A stretch of 64,000 bases of DNA, from contig OZ025253.1 of the NCBI GenBank assembly GCA_964019135.1, positions 41,732,109-41,796,108 on the forward strand, read 5' to 3'. Below the pieces are notes generated by a model, which saw only the letters and a list, made by a program, of their open reading frames with translations, ran no database searches and was not told the DNA's origin. This document shows positions 21,718 to 33,415 of the stretch, piece by piece. Numbering within the stretch: position 1 is the first letter of the stretch; each line of letters begins with the position of its first letter. The position numbers were made by a program, and so were the translations under genes. The DNA comes from Arenicola marina (taxonomy: Eukaryota > Annelida > Polychaeta > Arenicolidae).

Positions 21718-24700
21718 GGCCCTCCCCATAGCGATCCTCCAGCCAAGGCAACCCTCCCCCATAGTGAGCCTTCCGGCCAATGCAGCCCTCTCCCATAGTG
21801 AGCCCTCCGGCCAAGCAGTCCTTCCCGACAGTGAGGCCTCTGGCCAAGGCATCCCTCCCCCATAGTGGACCACCGGAAAAGGCAGCCCTCCCACATGGCG
21901 ACCCTTCGGCCAAGGCATCCCTCCCTCATAGTAAGCCATCCGGCCATGACAGCCCTCCCCCATAGTGAGCCTTTCAGCCAAGACATCCCTCCCCCATAGT
22001 GAGCCCTACGGCCAAGACAGCCCGTCCCCATAGCAAACCATCCGGCCAAGGCAGCCCTCACCCATAGTGAGCCCTCCGGCCAAGGCAGCCCTCCACTATA
22101 GTCAGCCCTCCGGCCAAGACAGCCCTCCCCCATTAGTGAGCCCTCCAGCCAAGGCAGCCATCTCCCACGGTGAGCCCCCCGGCCAAGGCAGCCCTCTCCC
22201 ACAGTGAGCCCTCTGGCCAAGGCAGCCCTCCGCCACAGTGAGCTCTCTGGCCAAGGCAGCTCTCTCCCATAGAGACCCTCTGGCCAAGGCCGCCCTCCCC
22301 CATAGTGAGCCCTCCGGCCAAGGCAGCCCTTCCCCATAGTGAGTCCCCCGGCCCAGGCAGCCCTTCCCCAAAGTAAGCCATCCGGCCATGACAGCCCTCC
22401 CCCATAGTGAGCCTTTCAGCCAAGACATCCCTCCCCCATAGTGAGCCATCCGGCCAAGGCAGCCCTCACCCATAGTGAGCCCTCCGGCCAAGGCAGCCCT
22501 CCACTATAGTCAGCCCTCCGGCCAAGACAGCCCTCCCCCATTAGTGAGCCCTCCAGCCAAGGCAGCCATCTCCCACGGTGAGCCCTCCGGCCAAGGCAGC
22601 CCTCTCCCATAGTGACCCCCCGGCCAAGGCAGCCCTCTCCCACAGTGAGCCCTCTGGCCAAGGCAGCCCTCCGCCACAGTGAGCTCTCTGGCCAAGGCAG
22701 CTCTCCCCCATAGAGACCCTCTGGCCAAGGCCGCCCTCCCCCATAGTGAGCCCTCCGGCCAAGGCAGCCCTTCCCCATAGTGAGTCCCCCGGCCCAGGCA
22801 GCCCTTCCCCAAAGTAAGCCATCCGGCCAAGACAGCCCTCCCCCATAGTGAGCCCCCCGGCCCAAGCAGCCCTCCCCTTTAGTGACCCTCCGGCCAGGGC
22901 AGCCCTCCCCCATAGAACGCCCAGCCCTCCCCCATAGTAAGCCATGCGGCCAATGCATTCCTCCTCCATAGTGACCCACCAGCCAAGGCAGCCCTCCATC
23001 ATAGTAAGCCATCTGGCCAAGGCAGCCCTCCCCCATAGTGAACCCTCCGGCCAAGGCATCGCTCCCTCATAGTGAGCACCCCGGCCAAGGCAGCCCTCTC
23101 CCATAGTGAGCCCTCGGGCCAAGGCAGCCTTTCCCCATAGTGAGCCTACCGGCCAAGGCAGCCCTCCCCCATAGTGAGCAATCCGACCAAGGCCTCCCTC
23201 CCCCATAGTGACCCTCATGCCAAGGCATCCCTCCCCTATAGTGACCCTCAGGCCAAGGCAGCCTTCCCCTATAATGAGCCCTCCGGCCAAGGCAGCTCTC
23301 CCCCATAGTGAGCCCTTTGGCCAAGGCAGCCTTCCCCCATAGTGAGCCTCCGGCCAATGCCGCCCTCCCTCATAGTAAGCCATCCGGCCAAGGCAGCCCT
23401 CCCCCATAGTGAGCCCTCCGGCCAAGGTAGCCCTCCACCATAGTCAGCCCTCCGGCCAAGGCAGCCCTTCCCCATTAGTGAGCCCTCCAGCCAAGGCAGC
23501 CCTTCCCCAATGTGAGCCCTCCGGCCAAGGCAGCCATCTTCCACAGTGAGCCCTCCGGCCAAGACAACCCTCTCCCACGGTGAGCCCTCCGGCCAAGGCA
23601 GCCCTCTCCCAAGGTGAGCCCTCCGGCCAAGGCAGCCATCTTCCACAGTGAGCCCTCCGGCCAAGACAGCCCTCTCCCACGGTGAGCCCTCCGGTCAAGG
23701 CAGCCCTCCGCCACAGTGAGCTCTCTGGCCAAGGCAGCTCTCCCCCATAGAGACCCTCTGGCCAAGGCCGCCCTCCCCCATAGTGAGCCCTCCGGCCAAG
23801 GCAGCCCTTCCCCATAGTGAGTCCCCCGGCCCAGGCAGCCCTTCCCCAAAGTAAGCCATCCGGCCAAGACAGCCCTCCCCCATAGTGAGCCCCCCGGCCC
23901 AAGCAGCCCTCCCCTTTAGTGACCCTCCGGCCAGGGCAGCCCTCCCCCATAGAACGCCCAGCCCTCCCCCATAGTAAGCCATGCGGCCAATGCATTCCTC
24001 CTCCATAGTGACCCACCAGCCAAGGCAGCCCTCCATCATAGTAAGCCATCTGGCCAAGGCAGCCCTCCCCCATAGTGAACCCTCCGGCCAAGGCATCGCT
24101 CCCTCATAGTGAGCCCCCCGGCCAAGGCAGCCCTCTCCCATAGTGAGCCCTCGGGCCAAGGCAGCCTTTCCCCATAGTGAGCCTACCGGCCAAGGCAGCC
24201 CTCCCCCATAGTGAGCAATCCGACCAAGGCCTCCCTCCCCCATAGTGACCCTCATGCCAAGGCATCCCTCCCCTATAGTGACCCTCAGGCCAAGGCAGCC
24301 TTCCCCTATAATGAGCCCTCCGGCCAAGGCAGCTCTCCCCCATAGTGAGCCCTTTGGCCAAGGCAGCCTTCCCCCATAGTGAGCCTCCGGCCAATGCCGC
24401 CCTCCCTCATAGTAAGCCATCCGGCCAAGGCAGCCCTCCCCCATAGTGAGCCCTCCGGCCAAGGTAGCCCTCCACCATAGTCAGCCCTCCGGCCAAGGCA
24501 GCCCTTCCCCATTAGTGAGCCCTCCAGCCAAGGCAGCCCTTCCCCAATGTGAGCCCTCCGGCCAAGGCAGCCATCTTCCACAGTGAGCCCTCCGGCCAAG
24601 ACAACCCTCTCCCACGGTGAGCCCTCCGGCCAAGGCAGCCCTCTCCCAAGGTGAGCCCTCCGGCCAAGGCAGCCATCTTCCACAGTGAGCCCTCCGGCCA

Positions 24701-25990
24701 AGACAGCCCTCTCCCACGGTGAGCCCTCCGGTCAAGGCAACCCTCCCCCATAATAAGCCATCCGGCCAAGGCAGCCCTCCCCACAGTGAGCCCTCCGGCC
24801 AAGGCAGCCCTACCCATAGTGACCCTCCGGCCAAGGCAGCCCTTCCCCATAGTAAGCCATCCGGCCAAGGCAGCCCTCCCCACAGTGAGCCTTCCGGCCA
24901 AGGCAGCCCTCCCCCATGGTGACCCCCTGGCCAAGGCAGCCCTCCCCCAAAGTGTGCCCTTTGGCCAAGGCGGCCCTCCCCATAGTAAGCCATCCGGCCA
25001 AGGCAGCCCTCCCCCATAGTGAACCCTCCGGCCAAGGCAGCCCTTCCCCATAGTAAACCAGCCGGCCAAGGTAGCCTCTCCCTTAATAAGCCCTCCGGCC
25101 AAGTCAGCCCTCTCCCATAGTAAGCCCTCCTGCCAAGGCAGCCCCCCCCCCCCATAGTGCGCCCTCCGACCAAGGCAGCCCTTCTCCATAGTGAACATTC
25201 CGGCCCAGGCAGCCCTCCCCCATAGTAGACGCTCCGGCCAAGGCAGCTGTCCCCCATAGTGAACCCTCCGGCCAAGGCAGCCCTCCGACATAGTGAGCCC
25301 TCCGGCCAAGGCAGCCCTTCCCCATAGTAAACCATCCGGCCAAGGCAGCCTCTCCCTTAATAAGCCCTCCGGCCAAGGCAGCCCTCTCCCATAGTAAGCC
25401 CTCCGGCCAAGGCAGCCCTCCCCCATAGTGAGCCCTCCGGCCAAGGCAGCCCTTCCCCATAGTGAACATTCCGGCCAAGGCAGCCCTCCCCCATAGTAAG
25501 CCCTTCGGCCAAGGCAGCTGTCCTCCATAGTAAGCCCTCCGGCCAAGGCAGCCCTCCCCCATAGTGAGCCCTCCGGCCAAGGCAGCCCTTCCCCATAGTG
25601 AACATTCCGGCCAAGGCAGCCCTCTCCCATAGTGAGCCCTCCGGCCAAGGCAGCCCTCCCCCATAGTGAGCCCTCCGGCCAAGGCAGCCCTTCCCCATAG
25701 TGAACATTCCGGCCAAGGCAGCCCTCCCCCATAGTGAGCCCTCCGGCCAAGGCAGCCCTTCCCCATAGTGAACATTCCGGCCAAGGCAGCCCTCCCCCAT
25801 AGTGAGCCCTCCGGCCAAGGCAGCCCTCTCCCATAGTAAGCCCTCCGGCCAAGGCAGCCCTTCCCCATAGTGAACATTCCGGCCAAAGCAGCCCTCCCCC
25901 ATAGTGAGCCCTCCGGCCAAGGCGGCCCTCCCCCATAGTGAGCCCGCCGGCCTAGGCGGCCCTCCCCCATAGTGAGCCTCAAGCCTGGCG
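21718..25990. repeat. 34-bp satellite array with higher-order duplications
   Basis: About 125 copies of a 34-bp unit with core CCTCCGGCCAAGGCAGCC and CCCCCATAGTGAG. The unit is itself two related 17-bp halves. Larger blocks are duplicated: a segment of 1037 bp (61 x 17) recurs in tandem, for example at 22681 and 23718, and another of 441 bp recurs at 22240 and 22681. Since 34 is not a multiple of three, frames cycle into a 34-residue repeat; the long minus-strand frames are not taken as genes. Confidence 0.95.
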
Positions 25991-26640
25991 AGATCGTCAC
26001 CCTTGCGAGCGCTTCATCCTACTCCTCCGGTCTGGCATAGCAAGCCTTCCACCCTAGCGAGCCCTCCACCCAAGCGGGCCCTCCACCCAAGCGAGCCCTC
26101 CACCCTAGCGAGCCCTCCAACCTAGCGAGCCCTCCACCCTAGCAAGCCCTGCACCCTAGCGAGCCCTCCACCCTAGCGAGCCCTCCACCCTAGCGAGCCC
26201 TCCACCCTAGCGAGCCCTCCACCCTAGCGAGCCCCCACCCTAGCGAGCCCTCCATCTTAGCGAGCCCTCCACCCTAGCGAGCCCTCCACCATAGCAAGCC
26301 TTCCACCCTAGCGAGCCCTCCACCCTAGCGAGCCCTCTACCCTAACGAGCCCCACACCCTAGCGAGCCCCCCACCCTAGCGAGCTTTTCGGCAGGGCGAA
26401 CTGTCCGTCCAGTTCTTCACCATAGCAAGCCCTCAGTCACAGTCTCTGTTAGTCCAAGCATGGCGAGCTTTCCACCCTATCAAACCTTCCACCCTAGCGA
26501 TCCCTCCACCCTAGCGAACCCTCCACCCTAGCGAGCCCTCCACCCTAGCGAGCCCTCCACCCTAGCGAGCCCTCCACCCTACCAAACTCTCCACCTTAGC
26601 GGCCCCTCCTGCCTAGAGAGCTTTCTGCCCTAGTGAACCC
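25991..26640. repeat. 17-bp satellite array
   Basis: Copies of CACCCTAGCGAGCCCTC (17 bp), contiguous with the 34-bp array and apparently the simpler form from which a 34-bp dimer could arise. Confidence 0.92.
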
Positions 26641-27025
26641 AAGCCCTACGGCTTAGCCGGCCTTCTACAGTAACTAGCCTTACGGCTTGGCGATCCCTCT
26701 ACCCTAGCAAGTCCTACAGCTTAACGGGCCCTCTACCCTAGCAAGCCTTACGGCTTAACGGGCCCTCTACAGTAGCAAGCCGTACGGCTTAGCGGGCCCT
26801 CTACAGTAGCAAGCCGTACGGCTTAGCGGCGCCTCTACCCTAGCAAGCCCTACGGCTTAGCGGGCCCTCTACAGTAGCAAGCCGTACGGCTTAGCGGGCC
26901 CTCTACAGTAGCAAGCCGTGTGGCTTAGCGGGCCCTCTGCCCTAGCAAGTCCTACGGCTTAGCGGGCCCTCTGCAGTAGCAAACCTTACGACTTAGCGGG
27001 CCCTCTACCCTAGCGAGTCCTCTAC
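26641..27025. repeat. Second 34-bp array variant
   Basis: About 11 copies of a 34-bp unit with cores CAGTAGCAAGCCGTACGG and CTTAGCGGGCCCT, again built from two 17-bp halves. Confidence 0.92.
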
Positions 27026-27215
27026 CTTTTGTGGATATACATATACGGAACAGAAATTAGGTGTTTAAACGGTGGGTACTACGTTTTCTATGCTGCCACA
27101 AACGGCAGAAGACAACCACTATGCTCTCCCCTGTGCCAGACGAAGCTCGCGCTCCGGCCCGCTTCTTTGGGAGCGGACAAGCTTGGAGGCCGTAAACAGG
27201 GCGTTATTAAATGAA

Positions 27216-27425
27216 TTGAACATATCATTAAATGAACTGACCATATCATCAAAACAATTGCACATATGCTAAATTCGATGCTATTTAGATATATGTTTAA
27301 AAGCTTGAATGTCATGTCCAAATCCCAATATTCTGAAATAATTTGACAAATATTTGACAGACATAAATAATTTGACATACACGTTTGACATATATAAATA
27401 TTTATGCATATCCTTTTAACCGCCA
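27216..27425. repeat. AT-rich dispersed repeat, copy 1
   Basis: Imperfect short repeats of the type ATATGTGCAATTATTTAGA, here in inverse orientation. The same family is seen at 28195-28505 and 50655-50835. Confidence 0.55.
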
Positions 27426-27441
27426 AACCTCAATTGCTATA

Positions 27442-27995
27442 GAACCGCCGTTGCGTAGTAATGCGGTGTGCAGTTGCATGCCCCTGGAGGCCGGCCGCTG
27501 GAGTACCCTAGAACCGCCGTTGCGTGTTTAATGCCCTGCTCACATAGACTAAGACTGCTCGGCCGACGTCAGAGCTCGATCACGCCACCGACTCCTTCAA
27601 GCGGCCACAAATCGGCCGAGCTCGGCCGAGAGGTCGGCCGAGAGGTCGGCCGACCTCCGCCGACCTAAGGAAATTGGCCGAGCTCGGCCTGGTTTTAATG
27701 TCTGCATTAAAACTGGAAAGGCCTCGGCCGAGCACCTGAAATGAGCCACCGGGCAGCAATGCTCGGCCGAGGTCGGCCGAGGTCACGGCCGATTTGGGGC
27801 CGATTTGGGGCCAATTTCCCCCTTTTTAGCTCGGCCGAGGCGTCGGTGGGTCTATGTGAGCAGGGCATATGCAGGGTGCATGTGCAGGCCGCGGGGGCCC
27901 GGCCGTCGGAGTGCCCTGGAAGCGCCGTTACGTAGTAAAGCGGTTTGCATGTGCAGAGCTTCGAGGCGCCGTCTGTTGAATACTGGAGAACCGCG
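27442..27995. repeat. 69-bp GC-rich tandem repeat, interrupted
   Basis: GAACCGCCGTTGCG recurs at 27442 and 27511 (period 69). Related sequence resumes after 27868 with GCATGTGCAGGCCGCGGGG and GCGCCGTTACGTAGTAA. The second unit is split by the foldback element at 27533-27866. Confidence 0.75.
27533..27866. mobile_element. Foldback MITE-like element
   Basis: Terminal inverted repeats GCCCTGCTCACATAGAC lie at both ends, and the palindrome extends by two more bases (AT). The interior is full of TCGGCCGA palindromes and is itself partly inverted. It carries no coding sequence and interrupts a 69-bp tandem unit, which supports true insertion. The superfamily is not certain. Confidence 0.75.
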
Positions 27996-28194
27996 TTTTA
28001 AAGCGTGTTTGAGACTTGGCTTTGAACGACGTTCATTAATAGTGTCTTGGCGAGGCAATAGTCAATAGTGCATGACCTTAACATGGAAGAACCGTCGATC
28101 CACAAATTTGTTTCATTGACGGAATAACGGGGGTTACATTTGGTTCCCCAGAAGTCGGGAAGTGTGACTTCAATTTCAGGTGCGTCGCAATACA

Positions 28195-28505
28195 AAATAG
28201 GTATGTCAAATATTTAGATAGGTGTATCAATGATTTAATATCATGTTCAACTAATTTCAACATAGCATTAGATAATTGGACATATCTCTAAATGTTTGGA
28301 CATATGTGCAATTATGAAGATATAAGTCAATTTAAAATAGTGATATGTGGAACATTTGAATAAGTCAATTTAAAATAGTGATATGTGGAACATTTGAACA
28401 TAGGTTCAATTATCTAAACATATGTTGAAATGCATTAATAATTAAAATTCGATATGTACAAATATTTAGAGATGTGCAATATTTAGAGATAAGTGCAAAT
28501 TAGTA
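28195..28505. repeat. AT-rich dispersed repeat, copy 2
   Basis: Same family as 27216-27425, including an exact 38-bp tandem duplication (core AATTTAAAATAGTGATATG) at about 28325-28400. Confidence 0.65.
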
Positions 28506-29480
28506 ATAAAGGTAAAAGGGTTTGCCGTATATATTGTTCTGTAACTTTGATGGCTTGTTCTGTCGTTGGTTAGCATTTACAATACATTTTGTGTCTACGC
28601 GCAATCATTTGACTATAGATTTGTTTTCGGCGCGATATTCCTGGTAACACTTACGTTGGTGCCGACGAATTGTGCCATTTCGTGTATCATGTCTATATGG
28701 TAAATATATACGTTATCTACTGATATTGATTGACAAAGGCTATACTGCTTCGAAATGTATTGCGCTGGTATAATTCATTCTATTAGAGCCGATGTTTTTT
28801 ACCTACATTTAGGTAGCCTGGAGTACGTCTGGCATATATAACAGGATCGCAAATAAGTTAAGACCTTAAATTAAAGCAACTCATACAACAATCTCTTTCA
28901 GAATCTCAGAAGTGATGTATGTAGATTCTTAGTGTATTAGTTGACGTATACGGTATGCAATTAATACCAGGACATGTGGATAAGGCGCTTGTCTTGCCGA
29001 TGCATGTTTTGCATCTCGTTTTGGAAACCGTCAGTACTAAATTGTTCGGCATTATATTTGCTGATGCCTCAATTGTTTTCTAACAGGGAGAGATATCGAT
29101 GATATGATTGAAACATTAAACCTAGGAATTAGATAAGATACAAACGTGGTTACAGCTACATATATTGACTCTTAATCTTAGCTAAAATACATGCATGGTA
29201 TTTAAGTCCCTAGGACATACAATCGAACAGCTCACGTGTCATATATTAAGTTATTAGGCGGGTATATAGACAGTGGGTTAGAATGCATATATCATATATC
29301 AAGGGGAAAATATCAAGAAGATGGGCAATTACCAAGGCGAAGACAGTGCTGACAATCGAGACGCTCTTTAGTCTGTATTACAGTTTTACAATATATGTAA
29401 ATATACACATACAAGTCGCTATGGTTCTAATAGTAGTCGCCATTTAGAGGACCCCAGATATCAATAACAACAGTACAGCA
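28506..29480. other. No recognisable feature
   Basis: AT-rich sequence without an array, exon or element that I can support. Confidence 0.5.
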
Positions 29481-30228
29481 CGTAGGATGGAGTTTCAGGG
29501 CCAGCTCCCTCCAGGCCGGAGTGGGTTTCGGCTCTCTCTATGCCGGAGTGGGTTTCAGCCTTCTCCAGGCCGGAGTGAGTTTCGGCTCCCGCTAGGCCGG
29601 AGTGGGTTTCAGCTCCCTCGAGGCCGGAGTGGGTTTCAGCTCGCTCGAGGCCGGAGTGGGTTTCATATTCCTCTAGGCCGGAGTGAGTTTCAGCACCCTC
29701 CAGGCCGGAGTGAGTTTCAGCACCCTCCAGGCCGGAGTGGGTTTTATCTCTTTCCAGGCCGGAGTGGGTTTTATCTCTTTCCAGGCCGGAGTGGGTTTCA
29801 GCACCCTCCAGGCCGGAGTGGGTTTTATCTCTTTCCAGGCCGGAGTGGGTTTCAGCACCCTCCAGGCCGGAGTGGGTTTTATCTCTTTCCAGGCCGGAGT
29901 GGGTTTCAGCACCCTCCAGGCCGGAGTGGGTTTTATCGCTTTCCAGGCCGGAGTGGGTTTCAGCACCCTCCAGGCCGGAGTGGGTTTTATCTCTTTCCAG
30001 GCCGGAGTGGGTTTCAGCACCCTCCAGGCCGGAGTTGGTTTCATCTCTTTCCAGGCCAGAGTGGGTTTCAGCTCCCTCTTTGATGGACTGAGTTTGAGCT
30101 CTTTTTGTCTTGTCAACTACCCTTCTCTCTCCCATGTGGCTCAGATTTCTGTAACACACACCATCTTCAACCGTTATCCTCATTATCCTCACCATGTGCC
30201 ATGTATAATAATATGACAAGCACAGCAT
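29461..30228 (-). CDS. Possible repeat protein across the 27-bp array
   Basis: A minus-strand frame with an ATG at 30228 gives about 45 non-repeat residues, then hydrophilic 9-residue repeats (THSGLEGAE / THSGLERDK). Two plus-strand frames are also open across the array because 27 is a multiple of three, so openness proves nothing. In favour, the frame has a non-repeat N-terminal part and a polar composition. I rate it unlikely but not excluded. Confidence 0.2.
   Translation of the reverse strand: MLCLSYYYTWHMVRIMRITVEDGVCYRNLSHMGERRVVDKTKRAQTQSIKEGAETHSGLERDETNSGLEGAETHSGLERDKTHSGLEGAETHSGLESDKTHSGLEGAETHSGLERDKTHSGLEGAETHSGLERDKTHSGLEGAETHSGLERDKTHSGLERDKTHSGLEGAETHSGLEGAETHSGLEEYETHSGLERAETHSGLEGAETHSGLAGAETHSGLEKAETHSGIERAETHSGLEGAGPETPSYVLYCCY
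29490..30080. repeat. 27-bp minisatellite (54-bp higher-order unit)
   Basis: About 21 copies of a 27-bp unit with core CAGGCCGGAGTGGGTTT. Two unit types alternate in the central part, giving a 54-bp higher-order repeat. Confidence 0.94.
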
Positions 30229-30940
30229 TGTTTGTTATGTCGCCAGCATCTATAGCTATATTATTTATTTAATACATGCGCTTGTCCCTCTTACTGAAAG
30301 CGTCTTCGCCTGAGACCAAGCATACAAAGCCAAGACAAGCGCGCGTGAAAGGTGATGTGGGTGGTTGATTGGGTGGGTACGATGGAGAGTGTGAGTGGGA
30401 GGGGTGGGGGGCGGGGTTAGAGGAGTGAAGGAAGGGGGTGACGAAAGCTTATACGTGTATAGTGGTACACAGGCGCCTCAATCGTGGGTGAGTGGGGCGG
30501 GAGGGGAGGGGGGGGGCCGGCTTCACACATATGTCATATAAAGAGAGACTATGAAATGAATTTGTCTTAAAAAAAGACATTCAACAACATAATCCATTTC
30601 CATAATATTGGCATACTTGATATCGGTTACAATGGTGCGTACTCCACCAAGTTTGAGTCATCTATCTATCTTTATTCAAGTAGTCACAGCGAATTTTGGA
30701 AGTCTTGACAGCACAAAAAGCTTGTATTGTATTGTCGTAGCTCACATTAACCTACCTGTGAATGCCGTGATCCATCTTTTCAATAACTCCAGTCCCTTGC
30801 TGCTTGCTCCGTGTCTTGGCGTGTCCGCGGTTATAGCGCCTTGGGGAAAGTTTCTCCAGCCTTGCGGGCCTTTTCCCAATTAAGGGAAACGAAGGGTGGT
30901 TATAAGATGGACGTGTTCACCAGTTTCGCCACGCGACCGA
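30090..30940. other. No recognisable feature
   Basis: Non-coding sequence with G-rich stretches near 30400 and 30500. Confidence 0.45.
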
Positions 30941-30949
30941 CGCACGTCG

Positions 30950-31160
30950 TTTGCATATGCACGAATCTGATTGGACAGTTAGCGCAGATGGCAATAGTCT
31001 GCTCCACGGACTCCCCTCACCCGAGGAGAGTCCGTCACTGTCCAATTTGTGCAAGGCAGTCATTGGCTGCGGGCCGACATCGGAGACCCCGCCATATCGC
31101 GCATTCTCATTGGCTGAGCTATATTTACCGGGGAAGCCCTTTCGAATGTATCGTGCAGAC
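30950..31160 (+). promoter_or_regulatory. CCAAT/TATA promoter next to the Polinton-like element
   Basis: An octamer-like TTTGCATA lies at 30950-30957. Inverted CCAAT boxes (ATTGG) lie at 30970, 31062 and 31109, a direct CCAAT at 31042, and TATATTTA at 31120-31127. This spacing, with several CCAAT boxes and a TATA box, is the pattern of strong class II promoters such as histone or cell-cycle genes. Transcription would start near 31150 and run right, straight into the element that begins at 31194. Confidence 0.5.
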
Positions 31161-31187
31161 GAAAAGTAAACACTGCCACTGGTGAAC

Positions 31188-31193
31188 AAATGA
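31188..31193. repeat. Target site duplication, left (AAATGA)
   Basis: AAATGA immediately before the element, repeated at 46990-46995 immediately after it. Six-base duplications are the mark of Polinton/Maverick integration. Confidence 0.75.
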
Positions 31194-31339
31194 ACTAGTG
31201 AGAGCTGAGGGATTAGCTACCCCCATGACCCCCTCACCCCCCCCCCCCCTGTGGTCGCGCTGTAGCGCGACCGAAAATTTTGAAATATCGATTTGAAAAT
31301 GCCGGTCACGAGTTAATGAGGTCATTAATTTTTGTCAAA

Positions 31340-31560
31340 AGTCTTTGTTTCCGTGCTATAGCACGGGGTATAATTAGCATAAATTACGATGTAAATAGCT
31401 AATTAAGCTGTCAACAAGGTTATTCATAATTGCTTGAAGTCTTTGTTTCCGCGTTATAGTACGGGGTATAAATAGTATAAATTAGTATGTAAATAGGTAT
31501 ATTCAACAAGGTTATTAATCATTGTTTGTCTATGTTCTCGTGCTATAGTACGAGTGAATG
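31340..31560. repeat. Subterminal repeats of the left arm
   Basis: Imperfect units of about 98 bp, each centred on a GTGCTATAGCAC-type palindrome followed by GGGGTATAATTAGC. The matching part of the right arm has one more full unit. Confidence 0.8.
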
Positions 31561-31975
31561 AAGTTGGTTGAAGTCTTCAATCTGCGATCAAGTATTATTA
31601 TGAATAGGTAATAGATGAACAAGTCATTTTGCTTTGATGAAACAGTAAATCATTTAATTGCTATAGATATCGCCATGTAAACTGTAAATTCTCGCGTTAC
31701 AGTACGATTAATCGTCAATGACACGTGTATATAATCAATGTAATCAGGCCATGTGAGATCCTATAAGCTGTGTAATATGTTTGTTTGTTTGTAAAAACCA
31801 TAGGATATGTTTCGAGTAAACCATATTAACGCAAATACAATCATCCATTTTGCAATTTTTTTATTCCTATATCACTACATGAATACCATTACCCGCTACA
31901 ACATCTATCGTGGTCAAAAAAAACTTAGTATCACAAAAATATACACCTTCATATCATATTATTATACATGACAAT

Positions 31976-32314
31976 TTAGACAATGGGTAAAGAGGTCTTG
32001 CACGCGGTTTGCATAAAACGCGGGGACTGCCGGCGAGTGATACGCGGAAAGTGAACAGATTGGAAATTATGAATATAGTTGTCATTGCACATGGTGTTTG
32101 GAGACCAATACTCTCGATAGATTCGTGACATGGAGTAATTTCGACATTTGAAATATAAGTAAAATAGACAGTATTCTCCGCATACATCTGTGCCAAGTGA
32201 CTGCCACACCGCTCTCATGGGTTGTTGAATAAAATATTCCAAGTGTTTAAGGTTCACATAGGCACGAATTGGTTTTCCTAGTGAGTCAAACATCTCAATT
32301 TTCCCCGATGACAC
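31976..32314 (-). pseudogene. Adenain-like cysteine protease piece, left arm
   Basis: The frame contains SLGTDVCGEYCLFYL. This resembles the Cys-nucleophile segment of adenovirus-type (C5) and related Ulp1-fold proteases carried by Polintons and adintoviruses, which cleave capsid precursors. Only the part around the catalytic Cys is recognised. Treated as a fossil part of the element. Confidence 0.5.
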
Positions 32315-32459
32315 TAAACTTTAAATGTCACACGTACGTATACTAATCACCAATTATATATATATATATATATTCATCTACACCAGTGTAACTTTCACCA
32401 TAATTTAGGATTGGTCATCCATAAATACATCAAATGTAACTTAGTGGATACATAAACAT

Positions 32460-33164
32460 TTAGGATAGATGTATCTTATCCAAACCTTTCGGGTAACATT
32501 CAACACAGTCAAAGTACCCCTCCTGATTTTGGTGAGATGACATACAATCAACCAACTCGGTGAGTTCCGGAACACACTTATCATGGATCGTGTTGAGATG
32601 GAACTTAAGTAAATTCCACTGCTTTAAATCGAGAGTAATTCCTTTTCGGGTCGGCACGGGCGTATCTTGTGTATCCGGCAACCAGTATTTTCGAATATCT
32701 AGAAACTGGCCACGGGGCAGGACCTCGGCCATCACCAAACCTCCGAGATGATATTTCCGTGGATTGGTGGTCTGTTGCAATTCTCGATCTATGGTGTTTG
32801 TCAATGTCTGCAACATCTTCCAGCGGGTTGTGATGAGATTGACACCCACTTTTGTAGGGTAATCACGGCCGTTTTCTTGACATACCCACTTTCTAATATC
32901 AAAGCGTAAAACGTCTTTGAAATACTGAACAGTAAAATAGACATTCTCTCCGATGCACTCTTGACAGCGTATATCGTGAGTTTGCTCGGAAGTACACTGC
33001 GTATTCTCCCATTTTCTTTTCTTGGTCAGCGGGATGAGTGGTAGCCGATTGGAGGGAGCGAAGTCCGCTGTTGTCTTGTGGGAAGTCATGTCGTTGTGGT
33101 GAAAAGATGGAGACCGCCCGTACATTATATTCACAAAGTCCCTCTCCACCTCCTCGTCATCCAC
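32460..33164 (-). CDS. Two-domain PC4-like protein, left arm
   Basis: The 234-codon frame has two PC4/p15-like segments: FDIRKW...PTKVGVNLITTRW at residues 88-115 and LDIRKYW...PTRKGITLDLKQW at residues 155-183. PC4 domains bind single-stranded DNA and act in transcription and replication. A CxxC pair (residues 67-70 and 220-223) lies outside the two domains and could bind zinc. The right-arm copy differs at only seven of these residues. In this element the protein may coat single-stranded DNA or activate late transcription; that role is inferred. Confidence 0.6.
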   Translation of the reverse strand: MDDEEVERDFVNIMYGRSPSFHHNDMTSHKTTADFAPSNRLPLIPLTKKRKWENTQCTSEQTHDIRCQECIGENVYFTVQYFKDVLRFDIRKWVCQENGRDYPTKVGVNLITTRWKMLQTLTNTIDRELQQTTNPRKYHLGGLVMAEVLPRGQFLDIRKYWLPDTQDTPVPTRKGITLDLKQWNLLKFHLNTIHDKCVPELTELVDCMSSHQNQEGYFDCVECYPKGLDKIHLS

Positions 33165-33311
33165 CCACTTGGGACGTGTCTGAACATGCTTTGGCGAGGT
33201 GTAAAAATAGCATCACGACTGACGTCATACATCGGCGTGGCTTTGTCATCTGTTTAAAGATAGACAGAGGGGCGTGGCCAACAGGCTTTGTACGCACGGG
33301 TAATCGCTGTA

Positions 33312-33415
33312 AATGAGCGATCAATCACTTTTTTAATCCCAACAACTCAAGCCCGCGTTATAATAAGACTGAGTCGCTTCACTACGTTTTATAATAATTG
33401 GTTCATGCACTACTG
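33312..33415 (-). promoter_or_regulatory. Promoter-like module, left arm copy
   Basis: Inverse copy of the module at 44707-44810, with TATAAAA (complement at 33387-33393) and CTCAAGCCCGCGTTATAATA. It lies just upstream of the left PC4 frame. Confidence 0.55.

Noticed and set aside
21551-21865. 104-codon plus-strand frame running into the satellite
   Set aside because: About half is satellite translation and the rest shows no known family.
24512-25936. Gly-rich minus-strand frame of 474 codons
   Set aside because: It is a translation of the 34-bp satellite; several overlapping frames are open equally and start codons arise from the unit.
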